Shown here piece after piece: positions 52,931 through 60,977 of a DNA stretch of 64,000 nt. The first letter of the stretch is position 1; each line of letters opens with the position of its first letter. The position numbers and the translations under genes were made by a program. The notes under the pieces were generated by a model. The model saw only the letters and a program-made list of their open reading frames with translations, had not been told where the DNA came from and did not search any database. Source of the stretch: Blastocatellia bacterium (GTDB lineage: Bacteria > Acidobacteriota > Blastocatellia > UBA7656); assembly GCA_035275065.1 (NCBI GenBank), contig DATENM010000136.1, forward strand, positions 1 through 64,000, read 5' to 3'.

Positions 52931-53524
52931 ATGAAACGAGTCACGCGCCTCGCCTGGTTCGCCCTGTGCTTTGCTCCGGCACTGGCCCACGCCTTCCCCC
53001 TCTTCGCCCTGCCGCCCATCTGGATGCGCCTGCCTGCGGCTCATACGGATGCCGAGCGCGTCAATCGCCCGGCCCCTCATCTGTCCGGCGTCGATTTCAT
53101 TCTCTCGACCTTTGACCGGCCGATCATCGGCAAATTCCGCGAAGCATGGCAGCGCGTCGCCAGCGGCACGCTGCCATGCGAAAGCGTCGTCGTCATCGTC
53201 CGCTCAGACGATGGCAGCTATAGCGCCTACATGCCGAATCCGACGAACGAGTTCAAGAGTTTCACCTTCACCTGGCGGCCGGGAACCATCGCCATCGTCC
53301 ACACCCATCCCAATGGCAGCTCGGCGCAACCCGAAGACGGCGACCTTATGACCGCCGATAAGTTCAAGGTGCCGATCTTCACCATCACCTCGCGCGGCAT
53401 GTTTGTTTATGACCCGGCGACGCGCAAGACGACGCGGGTGCTGGATGGCGTACTGTGGCGCGATGACGCCGCATGGGAACAGATTCACGCGCGGCTGGCC
53501 GCCCGCTTGAGCGTGGGGAAGTGA
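52931..53524 (+). CDS. Secreted JAMM/Mov34-like protein
   Basis: 197 aa. Signal peptide (TRLAWFALCFAPALAHAF). The distinctive core is GTIAIVHTHPNGSSAQPEDGD followed by VPIFTITSRGMFVYDP, which resembles metal-binding HxHP(x)nD regions of JAMM-type isopeptidases and DUF4329-like secreted domains. The Ser usually found before the Asp is absent and the spacing is one residue off, so catalysis is uncertain. Stands alone upstream of the Oar-like receptor. Confidence 0.6.
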   Translation: MKRVTRLAWFALCFAPALAHAFPLFALPPIWMRLPAAHTDAERVNRPAPHLSGVDFILSTFDRPIIGKFREAWQRVASGTLPCESVVVIVRSDDGSYSAYMPNPTNEFKSFTFTWRPGTIAIVHTHPNGSSAQPEDGDLMTADKFKVPIFTITSRGMFVYDPATRKTTRVLDGVLWRDDAAWEQIHARLAARLSVGK

Positions 53525-53724
53525 TGAAACTCGTCATCCGTTCAGGCCATCTGATCACACGAATCGCGGCGCTCGTCCCAAACTTGTTCACCGCTGGCGC
53601 GCTTGCCCATAGACTCGATGGTGCTTCAGCCGAACGTGTTGCTCAAAAACCAGCCCGTCGCTCGCGGCCCGTTGCCGCCAGACGATGGCGAGAGCCGTTT
53701 GAACCGCTCAATTCAGGAGGCACA

Positions 53725-56700
53725 ATGAGTAGTAGCCAACAATACAGGAAGCAGAATCGCCGGACGTGGCGCGGACTTGTCGTCTTCGCCATGACGCTGG
53801 CGCTCTTTGCGCAAAGCGCCCTGGTGGGGCTTGCGCAGACTGAGACCGGGCAGGTCACCGTCAAAGTCACTGACCCGCAGGGGGCCTCTGTCTCCGGCGC
53901 TAGCGTCACGGTCCGCTCAGTCGAAAAAGGCACCGCGGTTCCCGCCGTCACCACCGGCGACGAAGGCACCGCAACCATCACCAATCTGCAATCCGGTCTT
54001 TACGAGATTGTCGTCACCTCGCAGGGGTTCGCCAACTTCACGCAGCGCGCCCAGGTGACCGTCGGCGCCAAACTCTCGATTGAAGTTCATATGACGGTCG
54101 CCGGCAGCGGCGAAGTCGTCAACGTCATCGCCGGCGAAGGCGGCGTCGAAGTCAACACTCAGACGCAAGAGCTGTCGACCGTCGTTTCGACGGCGCAGGT
54201 GCGCGAGCTGCCGACGATCACGCGCAACCCCTATGACCTGGTGAACCTTTCCGGCAATGTCTCGGACGGCGACCAGGCCAACCTGACCAACCTGCGCGGC
54301 ACCGGCTTCAACATCAATGGCCAGCGCTCGTCGAGCACCAGCATCCTGCTCGACGGCGGCGAGAACGTGAACAGCTTTGACACGCTTGTCGGCCAGAGCG
54401 TGCCGCTCGACGCGGTGCAGGAGTTTCGCATCATTACGAGCAACTTCTCTGCCGAATACGGGCGCGCCGCGGGCGGCATCGTCAACGTCACGACCAAGGC
54501 CGGCACCAACGATTTTCACGGCACGATCTTCGAGTTCAACCGCGTCTCGGCGCTGGCCTCGAACAGCTTCGACAACAACGCCCGCGGTCTGGATAAGGAT
54601 GTCTTCACGCGCAACCAGTTCGGCTATTCGGTCGGCGGGCGCGTCATCAAAGACAAACTCTTCTTCTTCAACAGCACGGAATGGAGCCGCGTCCGCAGCG
54701 GCGCGACGCAGACGATCTTCGTGCCGACGCCGGAATTGATCGCCGCATCGAACGGGCGCACGCAGGCCGTCTTCGCGGCCAACCCGCTGCGCCCCGACCT
54801 GTCGCTGGGCCGTACGGTGACGGTCGGCCAAGCCATCAGCGACCTGAACATCGGCGCGGGGGCGTTCTCGAACCTGCCGAGCAACCTGCCGGCTTTCCGC
54901 GAAGCGCGCTTCGTGGTGCCGGGCGATGTCGGCGGCGGCTTGCCACAGAATTCTTACGAGACGGTGGCGCGCATAGACTATACCCACAGCCAGAACACGC
55001 AGCTTTATGGCCGTTATGCGCTGCAAAGCCAGGACTTCTTTACCGGCACCAACGGCTTCAGCCCGTACGCCGGTTTCGACACGCCGATCACCAACTTCAA
55101 TAACAACTTCCTGCTCAACCTGACGCACCTCTTCTCGCCGAAGCTGGTGTCGCAGAGCAAGCTGGTCTTCAACCGCTTGAACCAGCAGCAACCGCTCAAT
55201 CCCAACCAGCCGCCGGTGCCGACCTACTTCTTCCGCACCAACGTGGTGCTGACGCTGCAAGGCTCGGCGGTGGCGCTGCCGGGATACCTGCCGTTCACGC
55301 CGGGCAACGCCATCCCTTCGGGCGGCCCGCAGAACTTTTTGCAGACGTATGAAGACTTGAACTGGACGCGCGGCAATCACCAGTTGCGCTTCGGCGGCGT
55401 CTACATACACATTCGCGACAACCGCACCTTCGGCGCGTTCCAGAATGCCGTCGCCGGCTTCGGGACGACGAACACGACGACCGGCTTCAACAACTTCATC
55501 AACGGCAACCTCGCCCGCCTGCAAGTCGCCATCGATCCGCAAGGACAGACGAAGCCGGGCGCGCCGGTCACCCTGCCGCTCTCTGCCCCCAGCTTCAGCC
55601 GCAGCAATCGCTATCACGAGTGGGCGGCCTATGGCAACGACTCCTGGCGCTTGCGCCAGAACCTGACGGTCAACCTCGGGATGCGCTACGAATACTACGG
55701 CGTGCAGCACAACGCGCGGCGCGAGCTCGACTCGAACTTCTACCTCGGATCGGGCAGCACGCCGCAAGAGCAGATCATCAATGGCACGGTGCAGCGCGCC
55801 ATTGACTCACCGGTCGGCGCGCTGTGGCGTCCGGATAAGAATAACTTTGCGCCGCGCCTCGGCTTTGCGTGGGACATCTTTGGCGACGGCAAGACCAGCC
55901 TGCGCGGCGGCTACGGCATGTCGTACGAGCGTAATTTCGGTAACGTCACGTTCAACGTCATCCAGAACCCGCCAGCTTACGCGGTGCTGACGATCAGCCC
56001 CGGCACGCCCGGCTTCCCGACGATCCCCGTGCCGGCGACGAACTTTGGCCTGCTCGGCGGCGGCGGCACCGTCCCGCTGCCCGGTCAGATCAACGTCCGC
56101 CACGTTGACGAGAACATCGTGAACGCCTACGCGCACTTCTGGAGCCTGGCCTTCGAGCGCGAAGTCATGCCGCAACTGGTCGCCTCGGTCGAGTATTCCG
56201 GCTCGGCGGGCCGCCACCTCTATGACCTGTCGAATGACAACCGCATCGGCTACGGCTTCCGCTTCCTCGGCGATGCGGCGCTGACGGCGGACAACCCGCT
56301 GGTGCTGCTCAACAAGAACTACTATCCGCTGAACACGCGCAGCAACCGCGGCCGCTCGAACTACAATGCGCTGATTCTGGAACTCAACAGCAGCAACCTG
56401 CACAACTACGGCTTGCAGTTCACGGCGCGTTACACCTACTCGAAGGCGCTCGACAACCTGAGCTCGACCTTCTCGGAATCGATCAACGACTTCAACCTCG
56501 GGCTGCTCGACCCGTACAACCCGAACCTCGATTATGGCCTGGCCAGCTTCGACGTGCGCCACCGCTTTGTGGCGAGCGCCAACTGGTCAATCGGCGGCAA
56601 CCGGCCCTTCGGCTCGGGCCTGATGAATCAGGCGTTCGGCGGCTGGACGCTCACGGGGATCTTTACAGCGCGCACCGGCACGCCATTCACGATCTTCGAT

Positions 56701-57132
56701 TGCCTGAACGCCGCCGAAGTCTGCCCGCGCCTGTCGCCGACAACGGCGCTGCCGAGGAGTGTGCCGGGCAACCCTGCGCAGAACCCGTCGGGGGCACCCA
56801 ACAGCTTCGTGCTGATCGATCTGAGCCAGCAGGTGCCGATTGACCCGACGGTGCCGGAGCTTGGGATTACCGACTGGAACTTCCTGCCGAGCATGCTCGG
56901 TCGCAACACCTTCCAGGGGCCGGGGATTTGGAATCTCGACGCCGGGCTGTACAAGAACTTCCGCATCACGGAAGGCAAGACGCTACAGTTCCGCAGCGAG
57001 TTCTACAACCTCTTCAACCACCCGAACATGTTCTTGAATGGCGCGTCAACGGAAATCTCGTCGAGCACGCTGGTCGAAGGCTTCCGCAATGGACGACGCA
57101 ATGTGCAGTTGGCGCTCAAATTTATTTTCTGA
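53725..57132 (+). CDS. Oar-like TonB-dependent receptor with carboxypeptidase regulatory-like domain
   Basis: 1135 aa from the ATG at 53725 (AGGAGG four bases upstream; the open frame extends further 5' without signals). Signal peptide ending ALVGLAQ, then a carboxypeptidase regulatory-like domain (about 40-120; GQVTVKVTDPQGASVSGASV, TNLQSGLYEIVVTSQGF), a plug domain (about 140-260; RNPYDLVNLSGNVSD, GQRSSSTSILLDGGENV, SAEYGRAAGGIVNVTTKAGTNDFHG in blocks) and a large barrel ending NVQLALKFIF. Oar-like proteins are abundant in Acidobacteriota and handle polymers or peptides at the outer membrane. A strong terminator follows. Confidence 0.92.
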   Translation: MSSSQQYRKQNRRTWRGLVVFAMTLALFAQSALVGLAQTETGQVTVKVTDPQGASVSGASVTVRSVEKGTAVPAVTTGDEGTATITNLQSGLYEIVVTSQGFANFTQRAQVTVGAKLSIEVHMTVAGSGEVVNVIAGEGGVEVNTQTQELSTVVSTAQVRELPTITRNPYDLVNLSGNVSDGDQANLTNLRGTGFNINGQRSSSTSILLDGGENVNSFDTLVGQSVPLDAVQEFRIITSNFSAEYGRAAGGIVNVTTKAGTNDFHGTIFEFNRVSALASNSFDNNARGLDKDVFTRNQFGYSVGGRVIKDKLFFFNSTEWSRVRSGATQTIFVPTPELIAASNGRTQAVFAANPLRPDLSLGRTVTVGQAISDLNIGAGAFSNLPSNLPAFREARFVVPGDVGGGLPQNSYETVARIDYTHSQNTQLYGRYALQSQDFFTGTNGFSPYAGFDTPITNFNNNFLLNLTHLFSPKLVSQSKLVFNRLNQQQPLNPNQPPVPTYFFRTNVVLTLQGSAVALPGYLPFTPGNAIPSGGPQNFLQTYEDLNWTRGNHQLRFGGVYIHIRDNRTFGAFQNAVAGFGTTNTTTGFNNFINGNLARLQVAIDPQGQTKPGAPVTLPLSAPSFSRSNRYHEWAAYGNDSWRLRQNLTVNLGMRYEYYGVQHNARRELDSNFYLGSGSTPQEQIINGTVQRAIDSPVGALWRPDKNNFAPRLGFAWDIFGDGKTSLRGGYGMSYERNFGNVTFNVIQNPPAYAVLTISPGTPGFPTIPVPATNFGLLGGGGTVPLPGQINVRHVDENIVNAYAHFWSLAFEREVMPQLVASVEYSGSAGRHLYDLSNDNRIGYGFRFLGDAALTADNPLVLLNKNYYPLNTRSNRGRSNYNALILELNSSNLHNYGLQFTARYTYSKALDNLSSTFSESINDFNLGLLDPYNPNLDYGLASFDVRHRFVASANWSIGGNRPFGSGLMNQAFGGWTLTGIFTARTGTPFTIFDCLNAAEVCPRLSPTTALPRSVPGNPAQNPSGAPNSFVLIDLSQQVPIDPTVPELGITDWNFLPSMLGRNTFQGPGIWNLDAGLYKNFRITEGKTLQFRSEFYNLFNHPNMFLNGASTEISSSTLVEGFRNGRRNVQLALKFIF

Positions 57133-57161
57133 GGCCAATGACTTTTCTCCTAAGTAACTCT

Positions 57162-57188
57162 GGGGGCCGCTCGGCCCCCTTTTTTTTT
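57162..57188 (+). terminator. Rho-independent terminator of the Oar-like gene
   Basis: GGGGGCC (57162-57168), 4-nt loop GCTC, GGCCCCC (57173-57179), then nine T residues (57180-57188). A textbook intrinsic terminator 30 bp after the stop codon. Confidence 0.95.
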
Positions 57189-57298
57189 AAGGCAAAAGGC
57201 AAAAGGCAAAAGGTCGGCAGGGGATTAAATAAATAGCCTCAGGCTATCTATTATTCCGGCTCCGCCACTTTTGCCTTTTGCCTTTTGCCTTTTGCCTT
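57189..57298. repeat. Hairpin element L: GGCAAAA heptamer arms
   Basis: The left arm (57189-57217) repeats GGCAAAA; the right arm (57268-57298) repeats CTTTTGC/CCTTTTG. The spacer holds GGCAGGGGA (57216-57224), ATAGCCTCAGGCTAT and TCCGGCTCCGC (57255-57265). The same spacer motifs recur, in the same order and spacing, in element M on the other side of pilZ. Confidence 0.9.
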
Positions 57299-57448
57299 GC
57301 GGCGCAGCCGCTTGATTCCTTCAACAAGGAACCCCTGATGGATTCGCACTATTAATTTTGGTAAGTAAAATGAGCAGAAGCAGGCGAGCCGGCCCGCTGT
57401 GTGCCCCGCAGCGTAAACGCCCGGCAGATTCAGACTGGAGGACGGCCA

Positions 57449-57745
57449 TTGACTGAACGAAGAACAGGAAAGCGATTCGCTGTGGACTGGCCGATCAAGA
57501 TCGAAGGCGGAGACGGCAGACGCGCAATCAGCGGCGAGGGACGCGTACTCAACATCAGCTCCGGCGGCGCACTAGTTGACCTCGCCGAGCCGGTCCGCAA
57601 AGGCATGCGGCTCGATGTCTACATCAAGCTGCCATTCAAGAAAGACAACTGGATGAAGTATGTGGCAGAAGTCTTGCGGGTCGAGGACGGCCCTTCCTAC
57701 CGCGCCGCCGTGAAGTTTGAAGGCCCCCGGCCAGGCTTCACTTGA
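57449..57745 (+). CDS. PilZ-domain protein
   Basis: 98 aa from the TTG at 57449, which has GGAGG seven bases upstream (an upstream ATG at 57401 would add 16 residues). PilZ features: ERRTGKRFAVDWPIKIEGG (RxxxR c-di-GMP-binding start), VLNISSGGALVDLAEPV ((D/N)xSxxG motif), YVAEVLRVEDGPSYRAAVKF. Likely a c-di-GMP receptor or a related small signalling domain. It is bracketed by homologous hairpin elements L and M. Confidence 0.85.
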   Translation: MTERRTGKRFAVDWPIKIEGGDGRRAISGEGRVLNISSGGALVDLAEPVRKGMRLDVYIKLPFKKDNWMKYVAEVLRVEDGPSYRAAVKFEGPRPGFT

Positions 57746-57869
57746 AGTAAAAAGTAAAAAGTAAAAAGGTAAAAGGTAAAAGTTGGGCAGGGGAGTGAAT
57801 AGGTAGACAATCCTATCTTTTAATCCGGCTCCGCACTACTTTTGCCTTTTTACTTTTTACTTTTGCCTT
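57745..57869. repeat. Hairpin element M: AAGTAAA heptamer arms, spacer shared with L
   Basis: The left arm (57745-57783) starts at the last base of the pilZ stop codon and repeats AAGTAAA, changing to AAGGTAA-type units. The right arm (57838-57869) is the inverted match (CTTTTTA, CTTTTGCC). The spacer contains GGCAGGGGA (57786-57794), TATCT and TCCGGCTCCGC (57824-57834) as in element L, so the two are copies with different arm repeats. Confidence 0.9.
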
Positions 57870-57872
57870 CCG

Positions 57873-58505
57873 CTAGGGGGAAAGCCGCTCGATGAGCCAG
57901 CCGCCGCCCGCCTGCCGGGTGTAGCGCAAGCGGTCGTGCAATCGGCTCAGGCGATTCTGCCAGAATTCGATCACCCGGGGTGCCAGCCGGTAGCCGCCCC
58001 AGTAGGGCGGCAACGGCACCTCGCCGCCTTCGTATTCCCGCACCAGCTGGCGCATCCTTTCTTCCAGCACCTCGCGGCTGGCAATCACCGCGCTTTGTTT
58101 TGAAGCCCACGCGCCGAGCTGGCTGTCTACGGGCCGCGTGTGGAAGTACGCTTCGGACTCTTCGCGTGTGGTCTTGGTCACACTCCCTGAAATGCGCACC
58201 TGCCGGTCAAGCTCCGGCCAGTAGAAGCAGAGCGCGGCGCGCGGGTTGGCCTCAAGCTCACGGCCCTTCTGGCTTTCGTAGTTCGTGTAAAAGACGAAGC
58301 CGTCGGCGTCAAACTCTTTCAACAAGACGACGCGCGCCGAGGGGCTGCCGTCGGCGGTCGCCGTCGCCAGGGTCATAGCATTTGGCAGCTTGATGCCCGT
58401 GAGGCTGGCGTCAGTGAACCAGAGGGCGAATTGCCGGATCGGGTCGGGGTCAACCAGGGCTTCATTCAGCTCGGGCGGTCCGTCTCTGTCTGCGTATTCA
58501 TTCAT
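57873..58505 (-). CDS. pdxH: Pyridoxamine 5'-phosphate oxidase
   Basis: 210 aa, normal length. FMN- and substrate-binding motifs: PNAMTLATATADGSPSARVVLLKEFD (in blocks), GFVFYTNYESQKGRELEANPRAALCFYW, VRISGSVTKT, and the C-terminal signature WQNRLSRLHDRLRYTRQ. Oxidises PNP/PMP to pyridoxal 5'-phosphate. Convergent with pilZ; ybaK lies 38 bp upstream on the same strand. Confidence 0.96.
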   Translation of the reverse strand: MNEYADRDGPPELNEALVDPDPIRQFALWFTDASLTGIKLPNAMTLATATADGSPSARVVLLKEFDADGFVFYTNYESQKGRELEANPRAALCFYWPELDRQVRISGSVTKTTREESEAYFHTRPVDSQLGAWASKQSAVIASREVLEERMRQLVREYEGGEVPLPPYWGGYRLAPRVIEFWQNRLSRLHDRLRYTRQAGGGWLIERLSP

Positions 58506-58543
58506 TGCTTGTTGCTATTCCTTTGCTCAGTTGGCCTGTCATT

Positions 58544-59035
58544 TCAGCGTGAGGGAATGGCGACGGCGACTTCGTGAACCGGCAGCAGCGATTTGAGCGC
58601 CTGCGGGTCGAGCGATACCAGAAAGCCGCGCTTGCCGCCATTGATGTAGATCTTCGGCAGATCAAAGATCGTGCGCTCGACATAGACCGGCATACTTTTG
58701 CGCGTGCCGAAGGGGCTGGTGCCGCCGACCAGATAGCCTGTGTGTTTCTGCGCCGCGTCGGGCTTGCACGGCGCCACAGACCTCGCGCCGATGGCGCGCG
58801 CCAGCTCTTTCGTCGAGACTTCGCGGTCGCCGTGCATCAAGATGATCAGCGGCTCGCGCCGGTCGTTTTCCATCACCAGGGTTTTGACGACGGCGTGCTC
58901 GTCAACGCCAAGCTCTGCGGCAGAGCGCGCCGTGCCGCCGTGCTCTTGATATTCGTAGAGGTGCGGCTCGAAGCTCGCCTGGCGGTCGCGCAACATGCGC
59001 ACGGCCGGCGTCACCGGGTAATCGGCCTTGCTCAT
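58544..59035 (-). CDS. ybaK: YbaK-type Cys-tRNA(Pro) deacylase
   Basis: 163 aa. Family features: AVRMLRDRQASFEPHLYEYQEHGGTARSAAELG (in blocks), VVKTLVMENDRREPLIILMHGD with the conserved Lys, ELARAIGARSVAPCKPDAAQKHTGYLVGGTSPFG (in blocks; GGTSPFG is diagnostic) and YINGGKRGFLVSLDPQAL. Hydrolyses Cys-tRNA(Pro) made by prolyl-tRNA synthetase. Same strand as pdxH, probably co-transcribed. Element N separates it from the DUF4097 gene. Confidence 0.95.
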   Translation of the reverse strand: MSKADYPVTPAVRMLRDRQASFEPHLYEYQEHGGTARSAAELGVDEHAVVKTLVMENDRREPLIILMHGDREVSTKELARAIGARSVAPCKPDAAQKHTGYLVGGTSPFGTRKSMPVYVERTIFDLPKIYINGGKRGFLVSLDPQALKSLLPVHEVAVAIPSR

Positions 59036-59091
59036 AACAGGATTAATCGTAAACCGAAAGATGAGAGATTGAAAATCGCCCGCAAGGATTT

Positions 59092-59159
59092 ACCGCAGAG
59101 GACGCAAAGGGGCGCAGAGGTTTGATCCGACCTCTGCGCCCCTTTGCGTCCTCTGCGGT
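59092..59159. repeat. Hairpin element N: perfect 30-bp arms
   Basis: ACCGCAGAGGACGCAAAGG... (59092-59121) and its exact inverted copy (59130-59159) match over all 30 bases with an 8-bp loop. The arms are composed of related 8-9 bp purine-rich units (CGCAGAGGA, CGCAAAGGG, GCGCAGAGG). It lies 10 bp after the DUF4097 stop codon on the downstream side and could act as a terminator, although no T-tract follows. Confidence 0.92.
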
Positions 59160-59169
59160 TTATTCGGGT

Positions 59170-59964
59170 CTAATTGCGCGTCAGGCTGACGCTGCCCGAA
59201 GATGAGCGAATCTTTAAGTAGCGCGCGCCGCTGCCCAGGCGGCCATGCGCCGAACGCCGCGAGCCATGCTCGGGCTCGTTGACGGATAAGGCAAAGTCGG
59301 TCTTCAGGTCGCCGCTCGTGCAAGACATTTCAACCTCGGCGTCCAGATCGGCGGGCGCTTTGACGCGCACATTGCCGCTCGCCGAAGTGAATTCCATGCT
59401 GCCCGCACCATTGATGCCGGCCAGATCGACTTCGACGTCGCCGCTGGCGCTGCGGGCATTGACCGTGCCGACGGCCCGGTTAACGCGCACGTCGCCGCTG
59501 GCGGATGACGCGCTGATGCTGCCTTCGACCTCTTCAATGGTTACGTCGCCGCTCGCCGAATGCCCATTGATGTCACCGGTGACACCGCTAATCTTAATGT
59601 CGCCGCTCGCCGAGCTAATCTTGTCGAAGCTGTATTTCACGCCGCGCGGCACCTGCACGGTGAAGTTGATGCTGGCGTCGCAGTTGCAACGCTCAGGATA
59701 GCGCGAGCGCAGATCGATGCGGTCGCCGCCGCTCATGTCTTCGACTTCGACGCGGTCGCGGTCGCGGCCCTTTTTGACCGCCGTGACCACGACCGTGCTG
59801 CCGTTGTAGCCGGTGATCGTCACGTCGCCGGAAACGCTGTGGATGTTAATGTGGCCGCCGGCCCCAAGCTCGTATTTCTTGCTGAAATCCTGTGCTGCGC
59901 CCGCCATTGCCGTCATTAACAGAACCGCGCAAACGGCGATCAGGCGTGAATATGCTCGCTTCAT
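59170..59964 (-). CDS. Secreted DUF4097 (adhesin-like) beta-helix protein
   Basis: 264 aa from the ATG at 59964 (AAGGAG ten bases upstream). Signal peptide (SRLIAVCAVLLMTAMAG), then DUF4097-type repeats in which SxSGDV recurs: HSVSGDVTI, SSASGDIKI, HSASGDVTI, SSASGDVRV, RSASGDVEV, TSASGNVRV, TSGDLKT, SSSGSVSL. Such proteins form right-handed beta-structures on the envelope; no function known. Transcribed away from the exopolysaccharide cluster start. Confidence 0.85.
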   Translation of the reverse strand: MKRAYSRLIAVCAVLLMTAMAGAAQDFSKKYELGAGGHINIHSVSGDVTITGYNGSTVVVTAVKKGRDRDRVEVEDMSGGDRIDLRSRYPERCNCDASINFTVQVPRGVKYSFDKISSASGDIKISGVTGDINGHSASGDVTIEEVEGSISASSASGDVRVNRAVGTVNARSASGDVEVDLAGINGAGSMEFTSASGNVRVKAPADLDAEVEMSCTSGDLKTDFALSVNEPEHGSRRSAHGRLGSGARYLKIRSSSGSVSLTRN

Positions 59965-60104
59965 GATTTGCCTTCTCCTTCTCAAGAATTATTTTCTGCG
60001 TAACGCTCAGTTAGTGGGCGGGAGGGCGAAAAGGTTTCAGCGGCCAGGAAAAAAATCTGCTGATGCGGAAAGGCGAATCGGAGGCGGCGGCGCGCGCCGG
60101 GCGC

Positions 60105-60974
60105 TCAACGACCGGAGCTGAATTCGTTGCCGAAGTCCACAACGTTATTCTCGCTGGCACCGTGCGGCATCAGGTCGAGGGCGCGGACGACTTCTTCGAC
60201 GATCTCGCGCGTGATCACTTCGCTGGTTGCGGCGTAGCCATAAAGCAGCGCGTTGTCGCAAATATTATTAATGATGCGCGGGATGCCCTGCGAGACCTGG
60301 CCGATCAGCTTGACGGCGGCGTTGTCGAACAAGCCGACGTTGGTCGCGCCCGCCTGTTTCAAGCGAAAGCGGATGTACTTGCTGATCTCGAAAATGCTCA
60401 ACGGCTTGATCCCGCAGCGCAGCGAGACGCGCTGCTTGAGCTGGCGCAGTTGCGGGCGGTTCAAGGTCTCGGCCAGTTCCGGCTGCCCGCACAAGACCAC
60501 CTGCAAGAGCTTTTCGCTGTTGGTCTCGAAGTTCATCAACAGGCGAATCTCTTCGAGCAGCGCCGTCGGCAGTCCGTGCGCCTCGTCAACGATCAGCACC
60601 GTGCGCAGGCCGGCGGCATGGCGCTCGGCAAGCATGCGCCCCATCGCTGAGAGCATCTCCGGCTTGGTCACTGTGCGCGGCAAGCGCAAGTCCATCTCGC
60701 CGGTCAGTTGCTCGAAGAACTCGGCGGCGGTTAGAAACGGGTTGAAGATGTAGATAGCCAGCACCTCGTCGCCAAAGGTCGAGAGCGCGGCGCGCAGAAT
60801 GGTCGTCTTGCCGCAGCCGACTTCGCCGCTGACGACGATCAAGCCTTTGTTCTGATCAACGCCGTACTTGACGGTCGCCAGCACCTCAAGGTGGCTCTCC
60901 GTCTTGAAGATATATCGCGGGTCCGGCGTCAGGCTGAAGGGACATTCTTTCAGCCCATAATACTCAAGATACAT
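60105..60974 (-). CDS. ExeA/MshM-like AAA ATPase of an exopolysaccharide locus
   Basis: 289 aa. Starts MYLEYYGLKECPFSLTPDPRYIF, the typical opening of the XrtA/PEP-CTERM-associated and ExeA/MshM-like ATPases. Walker A SGEVGCGKTT near residue 50, Walker B TVLIVDEAHGLP, sensor region VVLCGQPELAETLNRPQLRQLKQRV (in blocks), and the C-terminal AAA lid (IPRIINNICDNALLYGY). No peptidoglycan-binding domain follows, unlike ExeA itself. Starts 3 bp after the pseudokinase stop, with AGGA inside the end of that gene. Neighbours suggest a role in polysaccharide assembly or export. Confidence 0.88.
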   Translation of the reverse strand: MYLEYYGLKECPFSLTPDPRYIFKTESHLEVLATVKYGVDQNKGLIVVSGEVGCGKTTILRAALSTFGDEVLAIYIFNPFLTAAEFFEQLTGEMDLRLPRTVTKPEMLSAMGRMLAERHAAGLRTVLIVDEAHGLPTALLEEIRLLMNFETNSEKLLQVVLCGQPELAETLNRPQLRQLKQRVSLRCGIKPLSIFEISKYIRFRLKQAGATNVGLFDNAAVKLIGQVSQGIPRIINNICDNALLYGYAATSEVITREIVEEVVRALDLMPHGASENNVVDFGNEFSSGR

Positions 60975-60977
60975 CGC

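Larger units (their letters stand above)
57133..57448. other. Intergenic region with terminator and element L
   Basis: Contains the Oar-like terminator (57162-57188) and hairpin element L (57189-57298), then about 150 bp leading to the pilZ gene. I see no clear promoter hexamers in that last part apart from AT-rich stretches near 57355. Confidence 0.6.

Noticed and set aside
53917..55767. A 616-codon minus-strand open frame inside the Oar-like receptor gene
   Set aside because: Antisense to a strongly supported TonB-dependent receptor and without recognisable domains.
57915..57935. A match to the REP-like leader (GGGTGTAGCGCAAGCGGT) near the pdxH end
   Set aside because: It encodes the conserved PdxH segment RLRYTRQ, lacks the palindromic arms and is best explained as coding coincidence.
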